Assembly (NCBI RefSeq): GCF_040448305.1
Contig: NZ_CP148752.1
Coordinates: 434,001 to 498,000, forward strand
Reading direction: 5' to 3'
Length of the DNA: 64,000 nucleotides
Origin: Pseudomonas fluorescens
Lineage (GTDB): Bacteria; Pseudomonadota; Gammaproteobacteria; Pseudomonadales; Pseudomonadaceae
A model generated the notes under the pieces. That model was not told where the DNA came from. It did not search any database and saw nothing but the letters and a program-made list of their open reading frames with translations. Made by a program: the position numbers and the translations under genes. This document shows positions 9,309-17,961 of the stretch, in pieces. Within the stretch, counting starts at the first letter, position 1. Each line of letters begins with the position of its first letter.

Positions 9309-10517
9309 GTGCCGACCTTCGACTACCGCGCCCACGACGCCCAGGGACGGTCCTGCAGGGGACGACTGGAGGCCGATGGACCCCGCCATGCGCGACAGTT
9401 GTTGCGTGAGCGCGGCTTGTGGCCGCGTGTGTTGACCGAGGTTCGGGTTGGCAGCGGTGCGGACAAACAGTCGCGAGGTGGGCGCCTGAGTGCAGCTGAT
9501 CTGGCGCTGTTGACGTTGCAATTGTCAACGCTGGTTCAGGCCGGACTGCCTCTGGAAGAAGCGCTCGATGCGGTGGCGAAGCAGAGCTCAAAGCGCAAGG
9601 TGGCGGGCTTGCTCTCGGCGGTCAGGAGCCGGGTGATGGAAGGCCACGCCCTGGCCTCGGCGCTGGGGCAATTTCCCAGGGCCTTCCCCGAGTTGTTCCG
9701 CGCCACCGTTGCCGCTGGAGAACGCTCGGGGTATCTGGGCCATGTGCTGGAGCAACTGGCGGCCTACACCCAGGCCCGCCAGGCCTCGCGGCAAAAGATC
9801 CAGATGGCCCTGGTGTACCCGTTGATCCTGATGTTGGCCAGCCTGGCAATCGTCGGTTTTCTGCTCGGTTATGTGGTGCCGGATGTGGTGAAGATCTTCG
9901 TCGACAGCGGCCAGCCGTTGCCCTGGCTGACCCAGGCGCTGATCGGCGTGAGCAACGGCCTGCGCAACCATTTCCTGTTGTTGATCAGCGTGCTGGCGAC
10001 GCTGTTCGGCCTGTGGCGCTGGAGCTGGCAGCAGCCGCAGTGGCGCCTGCGCTGGCATCGTTGGGTGCTGAATGCGCCAGTCATTGGTGAAGTGCTGCGT
10101 GCCATGGAAGCCGCACGGTTTGCCAGCACCCTGGCAATCCTCGGCAAAAGTGCCGTGCCGTTGGTGGACGCACTGGAGATTGCCGCCGCGGTCATCGGCA
10201 ACCTGACCATTCGTGCGCGGATGGTCGATGTCGCCCGCTCTGTCCGCGAAGGCGGAACGCTGACCCGTGGCCTGGAACTGAGCGGCGACATCCCGCCGAT
10301 GATGCTGCACATGATCGCCAGCGGCGAACGTGCCGGCGAACTCGACCGCATGCTGGCCCGGGCCGCCGAACAACAGGAAAACAGCCTCGCCGCGCGCATT
10401 GCGCTGGTGGTGAGCCTCTTCGAGCCGGCGATGCTTGTACTGATGGGCGGCGTCGTGCTGCTGATCGTCATGGCCATCCTGCTCCCGATTCTCAGCCTCA
10501 ACCAATTGGTGAATTGA
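9309..10517 (+). CDS. gspF: Type II secretion inner-membrane platform protein GspF
   Basis: This 402-residue polytopic protein carries the two repeated GspF domains (about residues 65-190 and 265-390), each beginning with an LxxLxxAGLPLEEALD-like helix and separated by membrane segments near residues 165-190 and 215-235, with a third at the C-terminus. It couples GspE to the pseudopilus. The start is GTG, three bases after the gspE stop. Confidence 0.95.
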   Translation: MPTFDYRAHDAQGRSCRGRLEADGPRHARQLLRERGLWPRVLTEVRVGSGADKQSRGGRLSAADLALLTLQLSTLVQAGLPLEEALDAVAKQSSKRKVAGLLSAVRSRVMEGHALASALGQFPRAFPELFRATVAAGERSGYLGHVLEQLAAYTQARQASRQKIQMALVYPLILMLASLAIVGFLLGYVVPDVVKIFVDSGQPLPWLTQALIGVSNGLRNHFLLLISVLATLFGLWRWSWQQPQWRLRWHRWVLNAPVIGEVLRAMEAARFASTLAILGKSAVPLVDALEIAAAVIGNLTIRARMVDVARSVREGGTLTRGLELSGDIPPMMLHMIASGERAGELDRMLARAAEQQENSLAARIALVVSLFEPAMLVLMGGVVLLIVMAILLPILSLNQLVN

Positions 10518-10520
10518 TCC

Positions 10521-10976
10521 ATGCAACCTGTCCGTAAAAACCTTTCTCGCGCGCAACGCGGTTTTACCCTGATCGAAATCATGGTGGTGGTGGTCATCAT
10601 CGGCGTGCTGGGGGCTATCGTGGTGCCACAGTTCATGAGCCGCCCCGATCAAGCCAAGGTCACTGCCGCCAGAATCGATATCCAGGCCATCGCCACCGCC
10701 CTGGAAATGTATCGCCTCGACAACGCCCATTACCCCTCGACCCAGCAAGGCCTGGAAGCGTTGGTCAAACGTCCCTCCGGACTGCCCGCGGCACGGGGCT
10801 GGAACCCTCAGGGTTACCTCAAGAGCATGCCGGTCGACCCGTGGAGCACGCCTTATCAGTACCTCAATCCGGGGGTGCGATCGGTAGATGGCGCTTACGA
10901 CCTGTATTCCCTGGGCGCTGATGGCGTAGCAGGCGGTGAAGGGTTTGCAGCCGAAATCGGCAATTGGGGCCATTGA
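10521..10976 (+). CDS. gspG: Major pseudopilin GspG
   Basis: The 151-residue precursor has a short basic leader ending at AQRG, a prepilin peptidase site before FTLIEIM, and a hydrophobic helix. The conserved GspG segments IDIQAIATALEMYRLDN and YPSTQQGLEAL follow, with the calcium-site region near the C-terminus. It forms the pseudopilus shaft. No prepilin peptidase gene lies in this window, so the shared PilD must process it. Confidence 0.96.
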   Translation: MQPVRKNLSRAQRGFTLIEIMVVVVIIGVLGAIVVPQFMSRPDQAKVTAARIDIQAIATALEMYRLDNAHYPSTQQGLEALVKRPSGLPAARGWNPQGYLKSMPVDPWSTPYQYLNPGVRSVDGAYDLYSLGADGVAGGEGFAAEIGNWGH

Positions 10977-10979
10977 TCC

Positions 10980-11447
10980 GTGGGCTACCACTGCCGGGGG
11001 TTTACGTTATTGGAGCTGATGATCGTGATTGTCGTGGTTGGCGTCTTGCTGGGCATGGTGAGCTTTGTCGGTGGGGGCAGTCCCGCGCGCGAGGTCAGGC
11101 AGGAAGCCGAAGCGATGGTGCAGGTGATTCATCAATTGCGTGAGCGTGCGGTGTTCGAGGGGCAGGAATATGGCTTGCGGCTGGGTACCGATGGCCACCG
11201 GGTGATGCGCCGGGGTGTTGGCGGGTGGGAGCCGGTGAATGAACTGACTGCCTGGCCCCTGAGCGTGCAAGTACGTTTGCAGCAGGACGGCTATGCGGTA
11301 GGGCTGGACGCTGACGAAGGACCGCCACAGCTGCTGTTGCTCAGCAACGATGAAACCAGTGCCTTCACGCTGGCATTCGAGTCCGGCAACAGGACCTGGC
11401 TGAGCCTGTCCGGCGATGGCATCGGCGAGGTGGCGATCGATGACTAG
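10980..11447 (+). CDS. gspH: Minor pseudopilin GspH
   Basis: The 155-residue protein starts with GTG three bases after gspG. A very short leader (GYHCRG) precedes the cleavage site and FTLLELMIVIVVVGVLLG, then a small beta-rich domain typical of GspH/FimT. It joins GspG to the tip complex. Its end overlaps the start of gspI by eight bases. Confidence 0.88.
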   Translation: MGYHCRGFTLLELMIVIVVVGVLLGMVSFVGGGSPAREVRQEAEAMVQVIHQLRERAVFEGQEYGLRLGTDGHRVMRRGVGGWEPVNELTAWPLSVQVRLQQDGYAVGLDADEGPPQLLLLSNDETSAFTLAFESGNRTWLSLSGDGIGEVAIDD

Positions 11448-11823
11448 CCGGCGATCCTTGTCGTCCATGGGCGGCTTCACGCTGCTGGAGATCATGGTGG
11501 CCCTGGCGGTCTTCGCGACACTGGCGGCAGCCGTGCTGTCGGCCAGTCAATACGCGGTGAAGCAGCGCGGCGCTGTTGAGGAGCGACTGTTTGCGGCGTG
11601 GCTGGCGGACAACCGGTTGAACGAATTGCGCCTGCAATCCGGCTTGGCGGCCGGTCAGCAACAACAGGTCGTGTCTATGGATCAGCGTGACTGGGTGCTG
11701 CAACAGCACATCAGCGCCACCCGCGATCCGCGTTTGCTCCAGGTCGACATTCAGGTCAGCCCGGCGAACAGTGCACACGCCTTGCATCGTGCCAGCGGCT
11801 GGATACTCGCGGTTCATGAATAA
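11440..11823 (+). CDS. gspI: Minor pseudopilin GspI
   Basis: The 127-residue product has the prepilin site SMGG before FTLLEIMVALAVFATLAAAV and the GspI-type ADNRLNELRLQ segment. The ATG at 11440, inside the end of gspH, was chosen because the in-frame start at 11416 would lengthen the leader without need. It is part of the I-J-K tip complex. Confidence 0.9.
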   Translation: MTSRRSLSSMGGFTLLEIMVALAVFATLAAAVLSASQYAVKQRGAVEERLFAAWLADNRLNELRLQSGLAAGQQQQVVSMDQRDWVLQQHISATRDPRLLQVDIQVSPANSAHALHRASGWILAVHE

Positions 11824-12358
11824 GCAGCGCGGGTTCACCTTGCTGGAGCTGGTCATCGCCATGGCCATCTTCGCCGTGCTGGGGTTGGCCAGTTGGGGCT
11901 TGTTCGATAGCGTGCTGCGAGTGCAACAGGGCACGACGGCCCACGAGCGAGCACTCAGGAGCCTGCAACGAGCGGTGGCGGTGATCGAGCGGGATCTGCT
12001 GCACGTCAGCGCACAGCCGATGGTGCTCGTACCGGCGCTTTTGCAGTTCCAGCGCAGTCACTGGCGCAATCCTCTGGACCAACCGCGCAGTGAGCGTCAA
12101 ACGCTGACCTATCGACTCGATGGCGGCGTGCTGTGGCGCGAAAGCCAGGGCGAAGGTACGGAGTTCGTGCAGCGGCAAAAACTGCTCGAAGACGTTCGTG
12201 AGTTGCGCTGGCACCTGTTCGACAGTCAGTCCGGCTGGGTTGCTCATTGGCCGGCCGGGAAGGACGCGAAGGCGCCCATGGCGCTGGAAGTGCAAGTGTC
12301 GGTCGGGCGCTTCGAATCGATTCGTCGGGTGTTGCCGATGCCGGGTGCATTGCCATGA
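11816..12358 (+). CDS. gspJ: Minor pseudopilin GspJ
   Basis: The 180-residue precursor begins MNKQRG, then FTLLELVIAMAIFAVLGLAS, with the GspJ globular domain after it (ERDLLHVSAQPM near residue 65). The frame is open farther upstream but that part lies inside gspI. It overlaps gspI by eight bases and gspK by four (ATGA). Confidence 0.92.
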   Translation: MNKQRGFTLLELVIAMAIFAVLGLASWGLFDSVLRVQQGTTAHERALRSLQRAVAVIERDLLHVSAQPMVLVPALLQFQRSHWRNPLDQPRSERQTLTYRLDGGVLWRESQGEGTEFVQRQKLLEDVRELRWHLFDSQSGWVAHWPAGKDAKAPMALEVQVSVGRFESIRRVLPMPGALP

Positions 12359-13206
12359 ACGGGCGCCAACGCGGCATTGCGTTGATCAGCGTATTGCTGG
12401 TCATGAGCCTGGCACTGCTGATCATTGGTGGCGTGTTGCGCAGCCATCACCTTTCGCTGCAAAGCAGCGGGCAACAGTTGCAGCAGATACAGCTGCGGCA
12501 GCTCGCATCGGGCGGGGAAACCTGGGCGTTGTTGCTGTTGCGCGACGCGTTACAGGACGCGAAAAAACCCGTCGAGCGGATTCAAGGCTGGACGGCCATG
12601 GCACCGGGTTTCGAGGTTGAAGATGCGCAGATCCGAATCGATATCGACGACCTCGCCGGGCGCTTCAATCTCAATGCGTTGTTGCGCCAGGGGCAGGTGG
12701 ATCAGGTCACCCTCAACCGTTGGGCGCGCCTGCTCGAGCTGCTCGAACTGCCTCCTCTGCAACTGAGCCAGGTCGGGTCGCTGGAGGAACTGAGCCAGCT
12801 GCGCTTGCTGCCTGGCATTGACGCTCGCCTGCTGCAGCGGCTGGAGCCCTGGGTGGCGCTGTTGCCCACCGACGCGGCCTTGAACATCAACACCGCACCG
12901 GCGCTGCTGTTAAGAACGCTCGGCGAGATGGACGCCGCGACCGCTGATGCGCTGGCGAGTCAGGCAGCAATAACGCCCTGGGCGAGCGTCCAGGCGTTTA
13001 GCCAGGACCCGTTGCTCTCCGGGCAGGGCCTGAGCAATCACGGACTTGGTACCCAAAGCCGCTGGTATCGGATAAGAGTGCAGGTGACCCGGGGCGGGGG
13101 CGAACTGCACCTGGCCACGGATGTCGGGCACGACCCCAAGACTCGACAACTGACGGTGCTGCAACGACGTTTTCTTCCCATGAATAGCCACGAGAGGCCG
13201 CGATGA
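12355..13206 (+). CDS. gspK: Minor pseudopilin GspK (tip)
   Basis: The 283-residue protein starts MNGRQRG, then IALISVLLVMSLALLIIGG. Like other GspK proteins it lacks the Glu at position +5. The large globular domain carries the DLAGRFNLNAL and NINTAPALLLRTL segments typical of the family. The start at 12355 overlaps the gspJ stop. Confidence 0.93.
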   Translation: MNGRQRGIALISVLLVMSLALLIIGGVLRSHHLSLQSSGQQLQQIQLRQLASGGETWALLLLRDALQDAKKPVERIQGWTAMAPGFEVEDAQIRIDIDDLAGRFNLNALLRQGQVDQVTLNRWARLLELLELPPLQLSQVGSLEELSQLRLLPGIDARLLQRLEPWVALLPTDAALNINTAPALLLRTLGEMDAATADALASQAAITPWASVQAFSQDPLLSGQGLSNHGLGTQSRWYRIRVQVTRGGGELHLATDVGHDPKTRQLTVLQRRFLPMNSHERPR

Positions 13207-14309
13207 ACACTTGGCTTTACCTGACCGCCGAAGGGCACGACGCGCCATCCAGCCTTTGGCCTTGCGTCCTGTGGTCACAAGTCGGTCAACGCCAGCCGAT
13301 GCCACTGAATCAAGCGACCTCGGCATTGCAGGGGCAGGCGGTTGATGTGCTACTGCCCATGGAAATGTGTAGTTGGGTACGCAGCGAGCCATGGCCGGCG
13401 CGGCGTAAACCCGAGGCCCAAGCCATAGCCTACGCCGTGGAAGATCAACTGAGTGAAGCGCTGGAGAGGGTGCATCTGAGTGTTGGCGCTCGTGATCGTG
13501 ACGGCTGCTACCCGGTCATTGTCATTGGTCGCGAACGGTTGGCCGCCGTGCTCGACTTGCTGCGCGAGGCGGGTATTGAGGTGCGCGGGGTGTTCGTCGA
13601 TGCTGATGTGTTGTCCGGCGATCAGCCGTGCGGCGCATGGTGGTTCGGTCGCTGGTTGTTGGGGGCAGGCTTGCCTGCGCGCCTGGCATTGTCGCAAGAC
13701 CACCTGGCGCTGCTCGCCCCGTTATTACCCAAGGACATGCAATGGCTGGATGAGCGTGAGGCCCCCGCTGTCATCGATCAAAGCCTGACCCGCCGTCCAA
13801 CCCGGTCCATCAATCTGCTGCAAGGCGCATTCGCCCCACGGGGCAAGCGTCTGCCTTGGCGTGCCGGCGGGTGGGCGTTGTTGATGCTGGCGCTGTTGAC
13901 CTGGGGTGCCAGCGAGACGCGGATCCGCTTCCTCGACAGCGAAGCCCACCGCCTCGCCACCCAGAATGAACAGCGATTCAAGGCGCTTTACCCGGAGCAA
14001 AGCCGCATCGTCGATATGGCAGCGCAACTCAAGGCCCTGCAAAACCAGCCTGTGGATTCGCAAAACACCCGTATTGCAGGGCTGCTCCAGTTGATTGAGC
14101 AGGTGATCGGTGCCAGTCCGGTCGAGGTCCAGCGCATCGAGTTTCGAGCAGGCGAAGGCTGGAAAATCCAGCTGACCGCCAGCGGCTTTACCGAGCTGGA
14201 GCAGTTGCGGGAACGCGGACGACAACAAGGCATGCCCGTCCGGCTCGACAGCGCAAACAAAGCCGCTGACCGGGTGCAAGCCACCCTCACCGTGGAGGAC
14301 GAGGCATGA
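13203..14309 (+). CDS. gspL: Type II secretion protein GspL
   Basis: The 368-residue bitopic protein has an N-terminal actin-like cytoplasmic domain that binds GspE (about residues 1-210), one membrane helix near residues 222-238, and a periplasmic ferredoxin-like domain. Start and stop overlap gspK and gspM by four bases each, suggesting translational coupling. Confidence 0.9.
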   Translation: MNTWLYLTAEGHDAPSSLWPCVLWSQVGQRQPMPLNQATSALQGQAVDVLLPMEMCSWVRSEPWPARRKPEAQAIAYAVEDQLSEALERVHLSVGARDRDGCYPVIVIGRERLAAVLDLLREAGIEVRGVFVDADVLSGDQPCGAWWFGRWLLGAGLPARLALSQDHLALLAPLLPKDMQWLDEREAPAVIDQSLTRRPTRSINLLQGAFAPRGKRLPWRAGGWALLMLALLTWGASETRIRFLDSEAHRLATQNEQRFKALYPEQSRIVDMAAQLKALQNQPVDSQNTRIAGLLQLIEQVIGASPVEVQRIEFRAGEGWKIQLTASGFTELEQLRERGRQQGMPVRLDSANKAADRVQATLTVEDEA

Positions 14310-14737
14310 AGCAGGTATGGCGACGTATTTCCGCGCGCGAACAACGGCTGTTGCAGGTATCGGGGGCTTTTTTGTTGGCGGTCGTGGCTTTCAGCCTGAT
14401 CTGGCAACCAACCCGGCAGCGGCTGGAAGCTGTCGAGCGACAATACCAACAGCAGGCAGGGCTGGCCGCGCAACTGCAGCGGGCATTACCGCGCAGCCAC
14501 GTCCCCGTCGACAGCGAAAAACCGCTATCGCTGCGCATCAGCGAAAGTGCCACGGCGGCGGGGCTGGAAATCCGTCAGATGGAGAGCGACAGCGATCTGC
14601 TGCGCGTGACCCTCAATGGCAATGCGCAGCCCTTGATGCAGTGGATCGACGGCATCGAGCGCGGCGGTGTCGCGTTGCAATCGCTGACCCTGGAAAAACG
14701 TGACGATGCCCTGGAGGCGCGGGTGGTGCTCAGGTAG
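14306..14737 (+). CDS. gspM: Type II secretion protein GspM
   Basis: The 143-residue product has a membrane helix near residues 17-36, then a coiled-coil stretch and a small periplasmic domain. It pairs with GspL in the inner-membrane platform. It is the last gene of the operon; no gspN or prepilin peptidase follows, and its last eight bases overlap the convergent MFS gene. Confidence 0.88.
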   Translation: MKQVWRRISAREQRLLQVSGAFLLAVVAFSLIWQPTRQRLEAVERQYQQQAGLAAQLQRALPRSHVPVDSEKPLSLRISESATAAGLEIRQMESDSDLLRVTLNGNAQPLMQWIDGIERGGVALQSLTLEKRDDALEARVVLR

Positions 14738-16010
14738 CCGAGGTGTTCTGTGGCAACAACGGCAACTTCGCCAGCTTCAACGCGACCAGCAGCGCAATCA
14801 CCAGCAGCGTGCCGATAAACAACCCGATCCCGTTCCAGCCGCCCAAGTGCCAGAACACGCCGCCTGCCGTACCGGCGATGCTCCCCCCGGCGTAGTAGCT
14901 GAACAGGTACAGGGACGATGCTTGCCCCTTGGCCCTGGTGGCGCGGCGGCCGATCCAGCTGCTGGCCACTGAGTGGGCGCCAAAGAAGCCGAAGGTAAAG
15001 ACCAGCATGCCGATGATCACCAGCGGCAATGGCGTGAACATCGTCAGGGCGAGACCACCGATCATCAGCGCGATGGTGCTCCAGAGCACTTTGCGGCGAC
15101 CGAGTTTGTCGGCCAGCGAACCGATTTTCGCTGAGCTATAGATGCCCGACAGGTACACCACCGACAGCAACCCGACGAAGGCCTGTTCCATGTGGTACGG
15201 CGCGGCCAGCAGGCGATAGCCGATGTAGTTGAACAGCGTGACGAACGCGCCCATCAACACAAAGGCTTCAAGAAACAGCAGCGGCAGGCCGGCGTCGCGA
15301 AAGTGCATGGTGAAACCGTCGAGCAGGCTGCGCGGGTGCAGCGAGCGGGCGCGGAAGTTGCGCGATTCGGGGAGGATTTTCCAGAACACCGCCGCGGCAA
15401 TCAGCGCCAGGCCACCGATCACCAGCATCGCCGTGTGCCAGCTGACGAAGTCGATCAATACCCCGGTGATCAAGCGTCCGCTCATCCCGCCAATCGCGTT
15501 GCCACTGATGTACAAGCCCATGGCGAGGCCGATGTGCTGTGGGTGGATCTCTTCGCTCAAGTAAGTCATCGCAACCGCCGCCAGACCGCTCAACGACAAC
15601 CCAATCAGCGCACGCATCAGCAGCACACCGTGCCAGCTCGGCATCATCGCACTGGCCATGGTGCACAGCGCTGCGGCGAACAGTGCGGCCACCATCACCG
15701 GTTTACGCCCGATACGGTCGGAAATCGGGCCGGTGATCAGCAGGCCGATGGCAAGCATGCCGGTGGCGATAGACAGGATCAGGCTGCTCTGCGCCGCGTT
15801 GATGGAATACTCGTCGGACAGCAGCGGCATCATCGGCTGCACGCAGTAGAGCAGGGCGAAAGTCGCGAAGCCGCCGCAGAACAATGCCAGCACCGTGCGC
15901 ATGAACGCCGGGGTACCTTTTTCGATGTAGATTTCCGCCAGTTCAGCGGCAATAGCGTCCGGTGCTGCGGGAGGCACTTCATGGGCGAGAGGGGCGAAAG
16001 CAGTTTTCAC
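14730..16010 (-). CDS. MFS transporter, YnfM-like
   Basis: The roughly 426-residue protein has 12 predicted membrane segments and the MFS loop signature GPISDRIGRKPV between segments 2 and 3, repeated more weakly as GSLADKLGRRKV in the second half. The substrate cannot be read from sequence; relatives are drug or metabolite exporters. I prefer the GTG at 16010, preceded on the minus strand by a GAGG-like element, to the ATG at 16055. It is divergent from a LysR gene that probably controls it. Confidence 0.88.
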   Translation of the reverse strand: MKTAFAPLAHEVPPAAPDAIAAELAEIYIEKGTPAFMRTVLALFCGGFATFALLYCVQPMMPLLSDEYSINAAQSSLILSIATGMLAIGLLITGPISDRIGRKPVMVAALFAAALCTMASAMMPSWHGVLLMRALIGLSLSGLAAVAMTYLSEEIHPQHIGLAMGLYISGNAIGGMSGRLITGVLIDFVSWHTAMLVIGGLALIAAAVFWKILPESRNFRARSLHPRSLLDGFTMHFRDAGLPLLFLEAFVLMGAFVTLFNYIGYRLLAAPYHMEQAFVGLLSVVYLSGIYSSAKIGSLADKLGRRKVLWSTIALMIGGLALTMFTPLPLVIIGMLVFTFGFFGAHSVASSWIGRRATRAKGQASSLYLFSYYAGGSIAGTAGGVFWHLGGWNGIGLFIGTLLVIALLVALKLAKLPLLPQNTSAT

Positions 16011-16072
16011 GTTGGACCTCGGAGGACGCAGCCGGTCAGGCAATGAAAAAAGCATATAGCTGGCTAATGATT

Positions 16073-16087
16073 CAATCCAATATATTG
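16073..16087. promoter_or_regulatory. Possible LysR-type operator between MFS and regulator genes
   Basis: CAATCCAATATATTG is an imperfect dyad (CAAT-N7-ATTG) in the divergent promoter region, of the size LysR proteins bind. This is suggestive only. Confidence 0.3.
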
Positions 16088-16128
16088 TTCGACCTGTTTG
16101 ATAGCTTTAACGACCTAATGGGGTTTTC

Positions 16129-17031
16129 ATGGAATTGCGTCATCTGCGCTACTTCATCGCCGTCGCCGAAGAACTGCACTTCGGCCGCGCCGCACAGGTG
16201 CTGGGCATCTCGCAACCGCCGCTGAGCCAGCAGATTCAGGCGCTGGAACAGGAAGTCGGCGCGCGGTTGTTCGAGCGTACCAATCGTCGGGTCGAGCTGA
16301 GCGAGGCCGGTCGGCTGTTTCTGCAAGAGGCGCGGTTGGTGCTGGCGCAGGTCGACAAAGCGGCGGATGTCGCGCGACGGGCGCAACTGGGCGAGTTGGG
16401 TGAACTGAAAATCGGCTTCACCTCGTCGGCACCCTTCAACTCGACCATTCCCCAGGCGATTTTTTCGTTCCGCCAGCGCTTCCCGGCGGTGCACCTGAAC
16501 CTGCGGGAAATGAGCAGCACCCAGGTGGCCGATGCGCTGGTGGACGAGTCGATTGAAGTCGGCATCATGCGCCCGCTCGGGCTGCCGGACTGCCTCAGCG
16601 TGGTCGAATTGATGCGCGAGCCGCTGGTCGCGGTGCTCAGCTCCAAGCACCCGTTGGTAGAGGGCAGCGAGGAGGGCTTGTTTCTGTCTGCCCTGGCCCT
16701 TGAGCCCTTTGTGTTTTTTCCGCGTAGCTACGGTAGTGGCCTGTATGCGCAACTGCTCAGCCTGGCCCGGGATTCCGGCTTCAGCCCACACTTCGCCCAG
16801 GAGGCCGGCGAGGCGATGACCATCATCGGGCTGGTAGCGGCGGGGCTCGGTGTGTCGGTGTTGCCGGCGTCTTATCAGCGGATGCGCATCGACGGTGTGG
16901 TCTACCGTCCGTTGCTCGATCCGGCGGCGGTGTCAGCAGTGTGGCTGGTGCAGCGCAAGGACCAAAAATCGGCGATGGCGCGGGCGTTTGTGGAGTTGTT
17001 GACCAGGAAGGTCGAGCCGTTAGAGGCGTGA
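16129..17031 (+). CDS. LysR-family transcriptional regulator
   Basis: The 300-residue protein carries the LysR winged helix-turn-helix at residues 1-60 (RHLRYFIAVAEELHFGRAAQ ... ISQPPLSQQIQ), a linker helix and a periplasmic-binding-like effector domain from about residue 90. The N-terminal sequence is closest in pattern to the CatM/BenM group, but the ligand is unknown. It is transcribed away from the MFS gene with about 118 bases between the starts. Confidence 0.92.
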   Translation: MELRHLRYFIAVAEELHFGRAAQVLGISQPPLSQQIQALEQEVGARLFERTNRRVELSEAGRLFLQEARLVLAQVDKAADVARRAQLGELGELKIGFTSSAPFNSTIPQAIFSFRQRFPAVHLNLREMSSTQVADALVDESIEVGIMRPLGLPDCLSVVELMREPLVAVLSSKHPLVEGSEEGLFLSALALEPFVFFPRSYGSGLYAQLLSLARDSGFSPHFAQEAGEAMTIIGLVAAGLGVSVLPASYQRMRIDGVVYRPLLDPAAVSAVWLVQRKDQKSAMARAFVELLTRKVEPLEA

Positions 17032-17046
17032 CTGCTGCGCAGTCAA

Positions 17047-17140
17047 TCGCGAGCAAGCTCGCTCCCACAGTGGGTGGGTGGTATGGCGAGCATTGTGTTC
17101 ACAGCGCTGAACCCTGTGGGAGCGAGCTTGCTCGCGATGG
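17047..17140. repeat. REP pair in outward orientation
   Basis: A REP reverse complement (17047-17070) is followed by a forward REP (17114-17140), with their order swapped relative to most pairs in this window. Core: GAGCAAGCTCGCTCCCACAG. Confidence 0.88.
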
Positions 17141-17331
17141 CGTCCGAGAGAACACCAAAAAGACCTGCTGTATGGAGCAAGAAGCATCAGTCCTGCCGGA
17201 CGCTTCACCGCCCGCTGTGGGACATTTCCGAAATCCCTCGCAACGGCTACAGCGCCTTGCGACGTTGCCTGCAACTACTCCAGAATCCGCCGGCTTGTGC
17301 GCTTTGAGGGCCATCGCTAACTTGATTCGTG

Positions 17332-17555
17332 TCACTGATGGTCAGTGATCGGGTTTAGCAGCTCGTGTTTTCGCTAAGTGCATTTGCGCTCCTGATAGGC
17401 AGGTATGTCTGTACCTGCCCTTGACGGTAGCTGTGCGCAGGGCGCCTTCGGGCGCGCCGGTTTGGCGAAGACCCGGTCTGCTAACCTGCGTACAGCTGCC
17501 ACCCTTTTGATTCGTAGCGACACGGTGTCGGCTCCACTTTTCTGGGCGCTGAATC
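17332..17555 (+). promoter_or_regulatory. Structured leader A upstream of small DUF6124-type gene
   Basis: The leader opens with a perfect dyad, TCACTGA/TCAGTGA (17332-17348). A perfect hairpin GGCAGGTA/TACCTGCC (17398-17419) follows. Then comes a 16-pair stem, 17426-17441 with 17485-17500, enclosing a UUCG-capped hairpin (17442-17455). The block AGCTGCCACCC ends the stem at 17494-17504. GGCTCC (17530-17535) can pair with most of GGGCGCT (17544-17550), just before the ATG. The same arrangement recurs at 56701-56942. Confidence 0.62.
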
Positions 17556-17822
17556 ATGACCAATAAAGCAAAAAACCGGTCGGACACCGATCCGGATACC
17601 TCACGCCAACCCAGCAAAATCTTTCTCGTCGCTCCTGAAGTCGACAACCACACTCTGCTGGAGTACGCATGTGTGTCACTGGCATCTGCGAATGCCATGG
17701 CGAGCGACTTCGCGAGGAGTCTGAACGGAGCGCAAAGCAACACCCTGCTGGGCATTCAGCAGTCGATCATGCTGGGGGAAATGGCGGTGAATCGGGTGTT
17801 GGATAACCTCGACCCACCGTGA
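17556..17822 (+). CDS. Small protein, DUF6124-like, function unknown
   Basis: The 88-residue protein has a polar, proline-containing N-terminus and a helical core (TLLEYACVSLASANAMASDF, then a second helix ending LGEMAVNRVLDNL). It matches my recollection of a small family common in fluorescent pseudomonads (DUF6124). There is no signal peptide or membrane segment and no function is known. It has no operon partner. Its most notable feature is the long structured leader, which resembles that of the gene at 56943. Confidence 0.75.
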   Translation: MTNKAKNRSDTDPDTSRQPSKIFLVAPEVDNHTLLEYACVSLASANAMASDFARSLNGAQSNTLLGIQQSIMLGEMAVNRVLDNLDPP

Positions 17823-17845
17823 TCGTCCGGGGAGGCGAGAACCCT

Positions 17846-17946
17846 TGTGGGAGCGAGCCTGCTCGCGAAAAACGTCCAGACAACGCGGTCATTCAGGCAC
17901 CGCGCGTTATCGTTGATGTCCATCGCGAGCAAGCTCGCTCCCACAG
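17846..17946. repeat. REPIN-like inverted REP pair downstream of the APE cluster
   Basis: TGTGGGAGCGAGCCTGCTCG at the left and its near complement GAGCAAGCTCGCTCCCACAG at the right, about 55 bases apart. It lies between the small gene and the end of the pigment operon and may serve both 3' ends. Confidence 0.9.
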
Positions 17947-17961
17947 GGGAAATATTTTAGG

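Noticed and set aside
7680..9521. 613-codon open frame opposite gspE
   Set aside because: Antisense shadow; gspE on the other strand has full motifs and fits the operon.
14738..16128. gspN or prepilin peptidase gene expected after gspM
   Set aside because: The next genes are an MFS transporter on the other strand and a LysR regulator; no peptidase motifs are present.
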